Source: DASSUW01 sp963849695 (GTDB lineage: Bacteria; Actinomycetota; Thermoleophilia; Solirubrobacterales; Solirubrobacteraceae). From it: a DNA stretch of 64,000 bases. Each line of letters begins with the position of its first letter. Position 1 is the first letter of the stretch. Below the pieces are notes generated by a model, which saw only the letters and a program-made list of their open reading frames with translations, was not told the origin of the DNA and did no database searches. Position numbers and translations under genes: made by a program. Below, piece after piece: positions 1-10,571 of the stretch. The stretch spans positions 67,055 through 131,054 of the forward strand of contig CAWKIT010000012.1 of assembly GCA_963849695.1 (NCBI GenBank), in the 5' to 3' direction.

Positions 1-30
1 GCTGACGCCGTATCCGACATGGTCGACCAT
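1..30 (-). CDS. Start of a VOC (glyoxalase-like) family protein, cut by window edge
   Basis: Only the first ten codons are inside the window, running off the left edge (MVDHVGYGVS). A GGAGG ribosome-binding site lies about 5 nt upstream of the ATG at position 30, which is why this is called a gene start. The peptide resembles the first beta strand of vicinal-oxygen-chelate (glyoxalase/bleomycin resistance) proteins, where the early His is a metal ligand. Ten residues are too few for certainty; the family is an inference. Confidence 0.4.
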   Translation of the reverse strand, partial: MVDHVGYGVS

Positions 31-67
31 TCGATCCTCCCTGGGGTGAGCTTCTCCCGCCCCGGGA

Positions 68-838
68 TCATCGCGTCTCGACCGGTTCGCCGATCGGCAG
101 CCACCGGACCTCGATGTCCGGCGCGGCCGCGAACTCGCGCTCGATCGCCTCGCGGCCCTCCTGGAAGTGGGCCCAGCCCTCGTAGTGAATCGGGATCGCC
201 GTCCGCGGCCGCACCAGGCGGCACAGCTCGACGGCGTCCTTGGCCGTCATCGAGTAGCGCACCGGCCCCGTGAGCGGGAAGCGCACGCCTCCGAGATGCA
301 CGAGCGCCACGTCGACGCGGATGCGGTCCGCGACGCTGCGCACGCCGTCGTACAGCACCGTGTCGCCCGAGATCCACAGCGCCGCGCGGTCCTCGCCGTC
401 GCGCCGGAGGGCGAAGCCGATCACGTCCCCGGCGAGCGGGCGGCTGAGCGGAGGGCCGTGCCGGCACGGCGTCGCCGTGACCTCGACCGCCTGCCGCCCG
501 CCCTCCTCGAGCCGGGTCGTCTGCCACGGCTCGAGCCCGCGCGCGTGACCGCCCAGCCGGCGCGCGCCCGCCGCGGTGGTGACCACCGCGCCCGCGGACG
601 GCAGCAGCGCGCGACCGGCGTCGTCGAGGTTGTCGCCGTGGTGGTCGTGGGTGAGCAGGACGGCGTCGATCCGGCCGATGTCCGCGGCCACGATCGCCGG
701 CCCCGCCAGCTTGCGCGACGACGTGCCCCAGCCGAAGGCGTACCTGCGCCCGGGGTCGTCGAACGTCGGGTCGGTCAGCAGCCGCCAGCCGTCGAGCTCG
801 ATCAGCGCGGTCGGGCCGCCGATGTGCGTGATCCTCAC
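68..838 (-). CDS. Metallo-beta-lactamase-fold (UlaG-like) hydrolase
   Basis: A 256-aa cytoplasmic metal-dependent hydrolase. The metal-binding signature THDHHGDN lies at residues 63-70 (His64, Asp65, His66, His67, Asp69), followed by GDTVLYDG and IPIHYEGW, the later ligand segments of the UlaG/L-ascorbate-6-phosphate-lactonase-like branch of the superfamily. The start is GTG at 838, whose GTGA overlaps the stop of the upstream alpha/beta hydrolase, so the two are translationally coupled. The substrate cannot be read from the sequence. Longer readings upstream are out of frame with the hydrolase and lack a ribosome-binding site. Confidence 0.85.
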   Translation of the reverse strand: MRITHIGGPTALIELDGWRLLTDPTFDDPGRRYAFGWGTSSRKLAGPAIVAADIGRIDAVLLTHDHHGDNLDDAGRALLPSAGAVVTTAAGARRLGGHARGLEPWQTTRLEEGGRQAVEVTATPCRHGPPLSRPLAGDVIGFALRRDGEDRAALWISGDTVLYDGVRSVADRIRVDVALVHLGGVRFPLTGPVRYSMTAKDAVELCRLVRPRTAIPIHYEGWAHFQEGREAIEREFAAAPDIEVRWLPIGEPVETR

Positions 839-1644
839 GCGGCGCTGGACTGCGCGGCGTGCCGCAGCGCCCACTCGAGCGCGTAGTCGGCGACCTGCTC
901 CCAGCCGGGCCAGGAGGGCAGCAGGTGCGGCCCCTCGAACTCCTTCACCTCGGTCACGACCTTGTCGTTCCAGTGCTTGGCGTTGGACTGCTGGATCGAG
1001 GGCGGCATCAGGTGGTCGGTGCTGCCGGAGATGAACAGCAGCGGCGCCCGCTCCTCGTTCTTGTAGTCGACCCAGTTGTCGTCCTTGCCCGGGTGGATGT
1101 TGGCCAGCGCGCTCCCCCAGAAGATCTCGCCGGACGCCGGGATGTGGTAGCGCTCGTACAGCCGCCGCGCCTCCTCCTCGGGGAAGCCGTTGGTGAACGC
1201 GTAGTTCCACTGCTCGAACGTGAAGCCGACCGCCCGGTGGCGGTTGGCGGGGTTCTTCAGCACGGGGAACGTCGCCCTGATCTGCGACAGCGGCACGCGC
1301 TTGACGCCCTCGGTGGGGGCGGAGTTGACCGCCACGCCGGCGGCGCCGTAGCCGTGGTCGAGCAGGATCTGCGTGAAGACGCCGCCTGCCGAGTGCCCGA
1401 TCAGGATCGGCGGCTCGTCGAGCTCGCGCACGACCGACTCGAGGTGCTCGATGATCTCCGGCACCGTCACCTTCTCGATCGGCGCCGGGTCGGCGTTCAG
1501 CGCCTCGACCTCGACCTCGAAGCCGGGGTAGGCGGGCGCGAGCACGCGGTGCCCCGCATTCTCGTAGCGGGCGATCCAGTCCTCCCAGGACCGTGGGGTC
1601 ACCCAGAAGCCGTGGATCAGGACGATGGCCGGGGCGGGGGTCAT
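835..1644 (-). CDS. Alpha/beta hydrolase
   Basis: A 269-aa serine hydrolase with the alpha/beta-hydrolase fold. Visible elements are the oxyanion-loop HGFW (11-14), the nucleophile elbow GHSAGG with Ser85, the acid Asp210 in ISGSTDH, and the catalytic His240 in EFEGPH. The ATG at 1644 is chosen because GGGAGG lies about 5 nt upstream. It is the first gene of a two-gene unit with the metallo-beta-lactamase-fold protein. A perfect palindrome 20 bp before the start suggests control by a dimeric repressor. No signal peptide is seen; esterase, lactonase and C-C hydrolase activities are all possible. Confidence 0.9.
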   Translation of the reverse strand: MTPAPAIVLIHGFWVTPRSWEDWIARYENAGHRVLAPAYPGFEVEVEALNADPAPIEKVTVPEIIEHLESVVRELDEPPILIGHSAGGVFTQILLDHGYGAAGVAVNSAPTEGVKRVPLSQIRATFPVLKNPANRHRAVGFTFEQWNYAFTNGFPEEEARRLYERYHIPASGEIFWGSALANIHPGKDDNWVDYKNEERAPLLFISGSTDHLMPPSIQQSNAKHWNDKVVTEVKEFEGPHLLPSWPGWEQVADYALEWALRHAAQSSAA

Positions 1645-1663
1645 GCGGGCCTCCCGTGTCGAA

Positions 1664-1678
1664 GTTTGGAGTCCAAAC
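1664..1678. promoter_or_regulatory. Palindromic operator before the hydrolase pair
   Basis: GTTTGGAGTCCAAAC is a perfect 7-bp inverted repeat around one central base, 20 bp upstream of the alpha/beta hydrolase start. Its size and position fit an operator for a dimeric repressor such as a TetR- or MarR-family protein. No such regulator gene lies in the window, so the cognate factor is unknown. Confidence 0.6.
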
Positions 1679-1752
1679 CTAGCGGGGAGCCGGTCCGCCT
1701 CGGTGAGCTGACGGTCGCCGGCGGGACGCATCCCGTCGAGGCGACGCTCTGA

Positions 1753-3780
1753 TCAGGCGACCGGGAGCCTTGCCGACAGCGTCGTGCCGGCGCCCGCGGG
1801 GCTCGCGAGCGCGAGCTCGCCGCCGAGCGCCTCGACCCGGTCGCGCAGCCCGCGCAGGCCCGAGCCGCGCCGCAGGTCGGCGCCGCCGACGCCGTCGTCT
1901 GCGACCTCGACCAGCACGCGGCCGTTCGTGTGGTCGACGTTCACCTGGACGCGCGACGCGCGCGCGTGCTTGGAGGCGTTGGTGACCGCCTCGGCGACGA
2001 TGTAGTAGGCGGCCGCCTCGACGCTCGCCGGCAGGCGCTCGTCCAGGGTCGTGGCGACCTCGACCGGGATGCTCGCGCGGCCCGCGAGCATCTCGAGCGC
2101 GGGGAGCAGCCCGCGGTCGGTGAGGATCGCCGGGTGGATCCCGCGAGCCAGCTCGCGCAGCTCCTCGAGCGCGTCGGCGAGCTCCGCCTTCGCCTGGCCG
2201 AGCAGCTCGAGGGCCGCCGGGTCACCCTCGGCGACCTTGCGCTCGCACATCCGCAGGCTGAGCGCGATCGCCACCAGGCGCTGCTGTGCGCCGTCGTGCA
2301 GGTTGCGCTCGAGCCGCCGCCGCTCGGCGTCGCCGGCCTCGACGATCCGGGCGCGTGACGCCGCGAGCTCGCGGCGCGCCTCGGCGTTGGCCAGCGCGAG
2401 CGCGACCAGCTCCGCGAAGTCGGCGATCCGCTGCTCGGCGCCGGGCGGGAACGGCGTCTCCTGCACGGTCGAGACGACGACCGCGCCCCACGGGCGGCCG
2501 CCGAGCTGGATCGGCGCGCCGACGGAGGCCGTGAACCCGAGCTCGTGCACGAGCCCGACGCCGGGGCCCGTGACCGTGCCGTAGTCGTCGGCCCGCTCCG
2601 GGCGGCCGCTGCGCAGGATCCGTGCCGCCACCGTCGCGGCATCGTGCTCGACGTGCGTTCCCACCGGCACGTTCCGCACGCCGGCGGCGCTCCAGCCGCC
2701 GAGGACGACCGCGGAGGCGTCGGTCTCGTAGCGGATCAGATTCGCGGCTTCGCCGCCGAGCAGCCGCGCCACCTCCGCGGTCACGACCGAGATGACACGC
2801 GCCTCGTCGGCCTCGCTCGCGACCGTGGTGGCGACGCGCCGCAACGCCGCCTGCTCGGCCGCCAGCGACCGCAGCGCCAGCTCGTCGCGCTTGCGCTCGG
2901 TGACGTCGCGCAGATAGCCGGTGAACAGCGGCGGCCCGGCGATCTCCGGCCGCGTGATCGCGATCTCGACCGGGAACTCGCTGCCGTCCCTGCGCATCGC
3001 GGGCAGCTCGAGGGGATGCCCGACGATGTGCGCCTCGCCGGTGGCGACGTACCGCTCGACCCCGCGCCGGTGCGGCTCGCGCAGCTCGGGCGGGATGATC
3101 AGCTCGGCCAGCTCACGGCCGACCATCTCGCTCGCCGTGTAGCCGAAGGCGCGCTCGGTGGCCTGGTTGACCTCGACCACATTGCCCTGCGCGTCCATGG
3201 TGATGATGCAGTCGAAGGCCGCATTGAGGATGGCCGTCTTGCGCGCCTCGCTGTCGCGGAGGCGATCCTCGGCGCGCCAGCGGTCGATGCACTGCCCGAT
3301 CCGCCCACCGAGGCTCGTCATCGTCTCGAGCAGGTGCGCGTCGGGATCGCGCCGGCGGGCGGCCAGGAACTCGATCGCGGCGATCGCACCGGACGTGCCG
3401 TGGATCGGGATGCAGAATGCCGCGTGCAGCCCGGCCTTCACGGCGCTCGGGGCGCGCGGGAAGTTCGCGTCGGCGCCGACGTCGACGATCCAGGCCGGCT
3501 CGCCGCTCACCCACACGCGGCCCGGGAGCCCGTCGCCGGGCCGCATGACCATGCCGCTGGTCTCGCGCGCGAACGGTGAACCCTCAGGCCAGCTCGCGAT
3601 GCACCGCAGCGCCTCGCCGTCGCCGGCCCAGACCGCGCCGGCGTCCCAGCCGAGCGACCCGCCGATCGCCGTCAGGAGCCGGGGGTAGGCGGAGGCCTCG
3701 TCGCATGCCTCGGCCAGCACGCGCGCGACCGCGTGTTCCGTCGCGAGCAGGACGGCGGCACTGTGGTGGTCGTCGGCCAT
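1753..3780 (-). CDS. Sensor histidine kinase, GAF-PAS-GAF-HisKA_3-HATPase
   Basis: A 675-aa soluble NarL-type sensor kinase. Order: GAF (about 10-160), PAS (about 185-300, with NVVEVNQATERAFGY), a second GAF (about 310-450), then the HisKA_3 dimerisation domain with phospho-acceptor His495 in ERNLHDGAQQR, and an HATPase with an N-box at VTNASKH (about 600) and G-box DDGVGG. No membrane segments are seen, so it probably senses a cytoplasmic signal or redox-active ligand. The start at 3780 was chosen because the longer reading upstream is non-homologous in character and would run into the divergent gene. No response regulator is adjacent, so it is an orphan kinase here. Confidence 0.92.
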   Translation of the reverse strand: MADDHHSAAVLLATEHAVARVLAEACDEASAYPRLLTAIGGSLGWDAGAVWAGDGEALRCIASWPEGSPFARETSGMVMRPGDGLPGRVWVSGEPAWIVDVGADANFPRAPSAVKAGLHAAFCIPIHGTSGAIAAIEFLAARRRDPDAHLLETMTSLGGRIGQCIDRWRAEDRLRDSEARKTAILNAAFDCIITMDAQGNVVEVNQATERAFGYTASEMVGRELAELIIPPELREPHRRGVERYVATGEAHIVGHPLELPAMRRDGSEFPVEIAITRPEIAGPPLFTGYLRDVTERKRDELALRSLAAEQAALRRVATTVASEADEARVISVVTAEVARLLGGEAANLIRYETDASAVVLGGWSAAGVRNVPVGTHVEHDAATVAARILRSGRPERADDYGTVTGPGVGLVHELGFTASVGAPIQLGGRPWGAVVVSTVQETPFPPGAEQRIADFAELVALALANAEARRELAASRARIVEAGDAERRRLERNLHDGAQQRLVAIALSLRMCERKVAEGDPAALELLGQAKAELADALEELRELARGIHPAILTDRGLLPALEMLAGRASIPVEVATTLDERLPASVEAAAYYIVAEAVTNASKHARASRVQVNVDHTNGRVLVEVADDGVGGADLRRGSGLRGLRDRVEALGGELALASPAGAGTTLSARLPVA

Positions 3781-3823
3781 CTTCCACGCCAACCTTGGCA
3801 CACCGCTAGCGTTCCGAGGCAGC

Positions 3824-4276
3824 ATGCGCCCGCCGGTTCCGCCGTTCAGCGAGGAGACCGCTCGTAAGAAGGTCCAGGCGGCCGAGGACGCCTGGAACAC
3901 GCGCGACCCGGAGCGGGTTGCGGGCGCCTACACCGAGGATTCGCAGTGGCGCAACCGCGACGAGTTCTTCTCCGGCCGCGAGCAGATCATCGCGTTCCTG
4001 CAGGGCAAGTGGGCGCGCGAGCTCGACTACGCGCTGCGCAAGGACCTGTGGGCGTTCACCGAGAACCGGATCGCCGTGCGCTTCCAGTACGAGTGTCGCG
4101 ACGAGTCCGGCCAGTGGTGGCGCAGCTACGGGAACGAGCAGTGGGAGTTCGACGAAGAGGGGTACATGCGGCGCCGCGAGGCCAGCATCAACGACGTGGC
4201 GATCGACGAGTCCGAGCGCCGCATCTTCGGGCCGCGCCCGGAGTCCGAGCGCGGCGCCTCGATCCCGCTCGCCTGA
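3824..4276 (+). CDS. DUF1348 / SnoaL-like (NTF2 fold) protein
   Basis: A 150-aa protein of the DUF1348 type, a small alpha+beta-barrel family in the NTF2/SnoaL superfamily. Typical features are the opening PPFSEETARKKVQAAEDAWN, the segment WRNRDEFFSGR, and the aromatic-rich strand GQWWRSYGNEQWEF. Family members are cytosolic with no established reaction. The ATG at 3824 has GAGG 4-5 nt upstream. It is divergent from the histidine kinase (43 bp spacer) and convergent with the VOC gene (13 bp spacer). Confidence 0.85.
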   Translation: MRPPVPPFSEETARKKVQAAEDAWNTRDPERVAGAYTEDSQWRNRDEFFSGREQIIAFLQGKWARELDYALRKDLWAFTENRIAVRFQYECRDESGQWWRSYGNEQWEFDEEGYMRRREASINDVAIDESERRIFGPRPESERGASIPLA

Positions 4277-4289
4277 CCGTCCGCGCGGG

Positions 4290-4697
4290 TCATTGCCCGC
4301 TGATGTTCACCATCCAGGAGATGCCGAACCGGTCGACGCACATGCCGAACTCGTCGCCCCACACCTGCTTCTCGAGCGCAACCGTGACGATGCCGTCGCC
4401 GGTCAGCTGCTCCCAGTAGCCGCGCAGCTCGTCGCCGTCGTCGCCGCTCAGGCTCACGGCGAAGTTGTTGCCGGGTTCGTGCTCCATCCCGGGCGGCGTG
4501 TCGGCGCACATGAGCGTGAAGCCGCTGTCGGTCTCGATCATCCCGTGCATGATCTTGTCGGGGTTCGGAGTGTCCTCTCCGCCGAGCTCGCCGAACGTGC
4601 TCAGCGACAGCTCGCCGCCGAAGATCGACTTGTAGTACTCCAGCGCTTCGCGGGCGTCGCCGTCGAAGGTGATGTAGGGATTGAGTCGCGAGGTCAT
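4290..4697 (-). CDS. VOC family protein, PhnB-like
   Basis: A 135-aa glyoxalase-fold protein of the PhnB/3-demethylubiquinone-methyltransferase-like group. The opening NPYITFDGDAREALEYYKS and the closing WGDEFGMCVDRFGISWMVN are characteristic, forming two beta-alpha-beta-beta-beta modules. No reaction can be assigned; members are often of unknown function. A GAGG lies about 8 nt before the ATG at 4697. It is followed upstream, after 20 bp, by iolA on the same strand, but nothing suggests a role in inositol metabolism. Confidence 0.85.
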   Translation of the reverse strand: MTSRLNPYITFDGDAREALEYYKSIFGGELSLSTFGELGGEDTPNPDKIMHGMIETDSGFTLMCADTPPGMEHEPGNNFAVSLSGDDGDELRGYWEQLTGDGIVTVALEKQVWGDEFGMCVDRFGISWMVNISGQ

Positions 4698-4717
4698 TCC
4701 CGGATCCTCGCACGTGT

Positions 4718-6214
4718 TCAGTTCTCGACGAAGTACGTCCCGCTCGACTGCCCGGACGAGAAGAAGCGCGAGGTGACCGTCTTCTTGCGGGTGAAGAACT
4801 CGACCGCGTCGGGGCCGTGGGCGTGCAGGTCGCCGAGGAACGAGTCCTTCCAGCCCGAGAACGGGAAGAACGCGACCGGGGCGGCGACGCCGATGTTGAC
4901 GCCGATCATCCCGGCCTCGACGTCGTGCCGGTAGCGGCGGACGGCGGCGCCGTTCTCGGTGAAGATCGACGTCCCGTTGCCGAACCGGCTGCGGTTGACG
5001 ACCTCGATCGCCTGGTCGAGCGTGTCGACCTGCACCACGCACAGCACCGGGCCGAAGATCTCCTCCTGCGCGACCTCCATCTCCGGCTTCACGCCGTCGA
5101 GGATCGTCGGGCCGACGAACGCGCCCTCGCCGAGCTCGACCGAGCGGCCGTCGACCGCCAGGCTCGCGCCCTCGGAGACGCCGCGCTCGATCCACGTGCG
5201 GACGCGGTCGCACGCCGCCTGCGACACCACCGGGCCGACGTCGGTCTCCTCGTCGATGCCGTCGCCGACGGTCAGCGCCTCGGTCGCCTCCTTGAGCTGC
5301 GGCATCAGCCGGTCGTGCGCCTCGCCGACCGTCACCACCACCGAGCCGGCCATGCAGCGCTGGCCGGCGGCCCCGAACGCGCTGCCGATGATCCCGCCGA
5401 CCGTCCTGTCGATCACCGCGTCGGGCATCACGACCATGTGGTTCTTGGCGCCGCCGAGCGCCTGCACCCGCTTGCCGGTGCGCGCCGCGCCCTCGTAGAC
5501 GATCTTCGCCACCGGCGCCGAGCCCACGAACGAGACGGCGTCGATCCCGGGGTGCGAGAGGATCCCCTCGACCACCTCGCGGCCGCCGTTGACGAGGTTC
5601 ACCACGCCGGGCGGGAGGTCGAGCCCGTCGAGCACCTCGAACGCGATCTGCTGCGTGAGCGGCACCTGCTCGGACGGCTTGAGCACGAACGTGTTCCCGC
5701 ACGCGATCGCGAAGGGCAGGAACCAGAACGGCACCATCGCCGGGAAGTTGAACGGCACGATCGCCGCGCACACGCCGACCGGCTGGCGGACGGTCTCGGC
5801 GTCGACGTTGCGCGAGACGTCCTCGAGCACGCGCCCCTGCATCGTGGTCGGAACCGCGCACGCGCACTCGACCATCTCGATCATGCGCGCCACCTCGGCC
5901 CGCGCGTCGATCAGCGTCTTGCCCATCTCGGTGGTCACCGACCGCGCGAGGTCCTCCTTGCGCGCCACCAGACCCTCGCGCAGCGCGAACAGCCTCTGCG
6001 CCCGCCCGATCACCGACACCCCGCGCCACGCCGGCAGCGCCTCGCGCGCCGCGCGCACGGCGTCGTCGAGGTCGGAGGACGAGGAGAGCGGCACCCGCGC
6101 CAGCACCTCGCCGGACGCCGGGTTGATCACGTCGAGCGCCTCGGCGGAGGCCGACGGGGTCCACCTGCCCCCGATGTAGTTGTCGAGCAGCCGGGTGGCG
6201 GTGGGAGCGGTCAT
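4718..6214 (-). CDS. iolA: Methylmalonate-semialdehyde dehydrogenase (CoA-acylating), IolA/MmsA
   Basis: A 498-aa aldehyde dehydrogenase that would convert malonate semialdehyde (end product of inositol breakdown) to acetyl-CoA. It has the Asn of PFNFPAM (about 156), the nucleophile Cys287 in GAAGQRCMAGS, and the sequence QALGGAKNH where ordinary aldehyde dehydrogenases have the LELGG general-base Glu; loss of that Glu marks the CoA-acylating MMSDH group. The start at 6214 overlaps the iolB stop as ATGA; an in-frame ATG three codons earlier is possible. It is the last gene of the inositol operon. Confidence 0.95.
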   Translation of the reverse strand: MTAPTATRLLDNYIGGRWTPSASAEALDVINPASGEVLARVPLSSSSDLDDAVRAAREALPAWRGVSVIGRAQRLFALREGLVARKEDLARSVTTEMGKTLIDARAEVARMIEMVECACAVPTTMQGRVLEDVSRNVDAETVRQPVGVCAAIVPFNFPAMVPFWFLPFAIACGNTFVLKPSEQVPLTQQIAFEVLDGLDLPPGVVNLVNGGREVVEGILSHPGIDAVSFVGSAPVAKIVYEGAARTGKRVQALGGAKNHMVVMPDAVIDRTVGGIIGSAFGAAGQRCMAGSVVVTVGEAHDRLMPQLKEATEALTVGDGIDEETDVGPVVSQAACDRVRTWIERGVSEGASLAVDGRSVELGEGAFVGPTILDGVKPEMEVAQEEIFGPVLCVVQVDTLDQAIEVVNRSRFGNGTSIFTENGAAVRRYRHDVEAGMIGVNIGVAAPVAFFPFSGWKDSFLGDLHAHGPDAVEFFTRKKTVTSRFFSSGQSSGTYFVEN

Positions 6215-6947
6215 AGCGTCCATTCGTGATCGGGGTCGTTCGCCACGGCCCAGGCGCGCACCGGCCCGGCCATGACATTCAGGTAATAGACGGCGTATCC
6301 GGGCGGCGCGGAGACCGTGTGGTAGCCGCGCGGCACGAGCACGACGTCGCCGTCGCGCACCACGACCGTCTCGTCGAGCGCGCCGTCGGGCGTGTAGACC
6401 CGTTGTAGCGCGAAGCCCTGCGGCGGGCTGATGCGGTGGTAGTAGGTCTCCTCGAGCAAGGACTCGTCAGGCATCGCGTCGCGGTCGTGCTTGTGCGGCG
6501 GGTAGCTCGACCAGTGGCCGGGCGGCGTCAGCACCTCGCACACGAGCAGCGAGTCGGCTTCCTCATCGCCCATCAGGATCGGACGGATCGTACGCTCATG
6601 CGCGCCGTGCCCGCGCGTCTCGACCTCGATCGCGCCGCCCGGCAGCACCCGCGCCGGCGCGCCCTCGCCGGCCGGGGCGCTGCACAGCCCGACCTCGGCG
6701 TCGCCCTCGATCGAGAAGTGCGTGCCGGGCGGGAGGTAGACCGCGTCCGGCGGGCCCGACCAGGGATCCGGGCGGCCGCCGACGCTCCAGTCGCCGTGGT
6801 CAGACCGCACCGTGCACGAGCCGGCGATCACGACGATGCACAGCTCGGTCGCGTCGGTGGAGCGCTCGATCGGCGCCGTGGCGGCCTCGAAGCCGACGTA
6901 CGACCAGCCGGCCGACTCCGGCGTCACCGCACCGCGGACGACCAGGC

Positions 6948-6951
<4 letters not shown>
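6211..6951 (-). CDS. iolB: 5-deoxy-glucuronate isomerase IolB
   Basis: A 246-aa bicupin isomerase that would convert 5-deoxy-D-glucuronate to 5-dehydro-2-deoxy-D-gluconate. Visible family elements are the metal-binding stretch YPPHKHDRD, the following EETYYHRI, and the late VPRGYHTVSAPPGY with its metal-ligand His. Start is GTG at 6951, overlapping the iolD stop as GTGA. It sits between iolD and iolA, as expected for sequential steps of one pathway. It is slightly shorter than typical 265-270-aa members. Confidence 0.93.
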
Positions 6952-8820
<1,869 letters not shown>

Positions 8821-8824
<4 letters not shown>

Positions 8825-9753
8825 GTCCGAACCTCCTGCGGCTCGATGTCCTCCAGGGTCGGCATCGCGTCGGCGCACGCGAGCCGGGCGGCGACGAACG
8901 CGCCCGCCGCGTTGGCGAGCCGGATCGTGCGCTCGAGCGGCCACTCCGCGAGCAGCCCGTGCACGAGCGCGCCGCCGAACGCATCGCCGGCGCCGAGGCC
9001 GCACACGACGTCGACCGGTACCGGCGGCACCTCGACCAGCTCGTCGCGCGTCCGCGCGAGCACGCCATCCGGGCCGCGCTTGACGATCGCCAGCTCGACG
9101 CCGAGGTCGAGCAGGTGCGCCGACGCCGCGTACGGGTCGCGCGTGCGGACGGCGACCGCCACCTCGTCGCGGTTGCCGACCGCCACCGTCGCGTGCTTGA
9201 GCGCCGCGCGCGCCCAGTGCCCGGCCTCCGACTCGTCGGGCCAGAACGCCGGCCGGTGGTCGAGATCATGGATGGTGATGCCGCCGGCGCGCGCTTCGAG
9301 GGCGGTCAGCGTCGCGGCCCGGCTGGGCTCCGCCGAGAGCCCCGTGCCGGTGGTCCAGAACACCCGCGCCGCGCGGATCGCGTCGAGGTCCAGCTCGTCG
9401 CCGGTGAGCGTGATGTCCGGCGCCTGCGGCTCGCGGTAGAAGAGGATCGGGAAGTCGTCGGGCGGGTGGATCTCGCAGAACACGACCGGCGTGCGCAGGG
9501 TCGGGTGCGTGCCGACGAAGCGGTCGTCGACGCCGAACTCGCGTAACGCGCCGCGCACGTACGGGCCGAACGCGTCGTCGCCGACCTTGGTGATCACCGC
9601 CGCGCGCCGGCCGAGCCGCGCCGCCGCCACCGCCACATTGGTGGCGCTGCCGCCGAGCGACTTGGCGAACGTCTTCACCTCCGCGAGCGTCACGCCGATC
9701 TGCTCCGGGTAGAGGTCGACGCCGACGCGGCCCATGGTGATCAGGTCGTGCAC
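8821..9753 (-). CDS. iolC: 5-dehydro-2-deoxygluconokinase IolC (PfkB family)
   Basis: A 310-aa ribokinase/PfkB-family sugar kinase, expected to phosphorylate 5-dehydro-2-deoxy-D-gluconate. Family marks are ITMGRVGVDLYPEQ at the N terminus, the KSLGGSATNVAVAAARLG motif, and the C-terminal anion-hole/catalytic GLGAGDAFGGAL containing the base Asp. The GTG at 9753 is preferred (GGAGAGGAG upstream, and the VHDLITMGR opening matches IolC proteins); an ATG at 9735 is an alternative. It overlaps the reductase gene upstream by 13 bp. The next-step aldolase IolJ is not in the window. Confidence 0.93.
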
Positions 9754-10571
9754 GCGAGGCTCCTCTCCAGCCGGCGCAGCTGCTCGTCGACGTCCGGCAG
9801 CTCGACCCCCAGCCGCGCAGCGGTCGCCGTCGCGTCGAGGCTGGTGTCGTACGGGATCGGCCACGGCTGCGGCGGCGGCGGCCCGAAGTCGAGCAGGTCG
9901 CCGTCGAGGCCGAACACCTCGACCGTGCGCTGCGCGAGCGTCCGCCGGTCGACCGACTGGCCGCCGCAGCAGTGGAAGATCCCGCGGTGCCCGCCCTCGG
10001 CGATGCGCCGGATCAGGGCCGCGGCGTCGGAGGCGAGCGTCGGCGTCGCCACCATGTTGATGTCCTCGCCTTCCCACACGGTGAAGCGCTCGCCCGCGCG
10101 CAGCGCGCGCACGATCGAGGCGACGAAGTAGCCGAAGCCGGCGTCCTGGCTGCGCGGCGCTCCGCGGAAGCTCTGCACGGCGGAGATGCGCGCGACGGTG
10201 TCCACCACGTGCTCGCTGGCCGCCTTGAGCATCCCGTAGAGGTTGATCGGGTTCGGCGGCGTCGCCTCGTCCGACACGCCGGTGCCGTCGAACACCCAGT
10301 CGGTCGACACGAGGATCACGTGCGCGCCCGTCGCCACCAGGTTGCGCGTCGCCCCGACGTACGCCGCCCAGCCTTCGCGCTCGAGCCGCGCCGGCTCGTT
10401 GAGGATCGCGGCGTGCACAATCACGTCGGGCTCGTACGCGTCGACGCTCCGTCGCACCGCCTCCGCATCGGTGACGTCGACCTCGGCGTGCGAGGGCGCG
10501 AGAACGTCGTCGAACGCGTCCTTCAGGTGGCCGCCGACGAACCCCGAGCCGCCGCTGAGCCACACCCTCAT
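9741..10571 (-). CDS. RmlD-like NAD(P)-dependent sugar reductase/epimerase
   Basis: A 276-aa extended short-chain dehydrogenase related to dTDP-4-dehydrorhamnose reductase. The Rossmann glycine motif is GGSGFVGG near the N terminus; the catalytic triad region shows STDWVF and the YGMLK motif (Tyr and Lys of YxxxK). It is embedded in the inositol operon, with ATGA overlap to the Gfo/Idh gene upstream and overlap with iolC downstream. The substrate is unknown; the context suggests a cyclitol or keto-inositol derivative instead of a nucleotide sugar. Confidence 0.85.
   Translation of the reverse strand: MRVWLSGGSGFVGGHLKDAFDDVLAPSHAEVDVTDAEAVRRSVDAYEPDVIVHAAILNEPARLEREGWAAYVGATRNLVATGAHVILVSTDWVFDGTGVSDEATPPNPINLYGMLKAASEHVVDTVARISAVQSFRGAPRSQDAGFGYFVASIVRALRAGERFTVWEGEDINMVATPTLASDAAALIRRIAEGGHRGIFHCCGGQSVDRRTLAQRTVEVFGLDGDLLDFGPPPPQPWPIPYDTSLDATATAARLGVELPDVDEQLRRLERSLACTT

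Noticed and set aside
4290..6278. A 662-codon minus-strand frame spanning the VOC gene and most of iolA
   Set aside because: Only the last 135 codons match a protein family (VOC); the remainder is an Arg/Gly/Ala-rich shadow of iolA in another frame.
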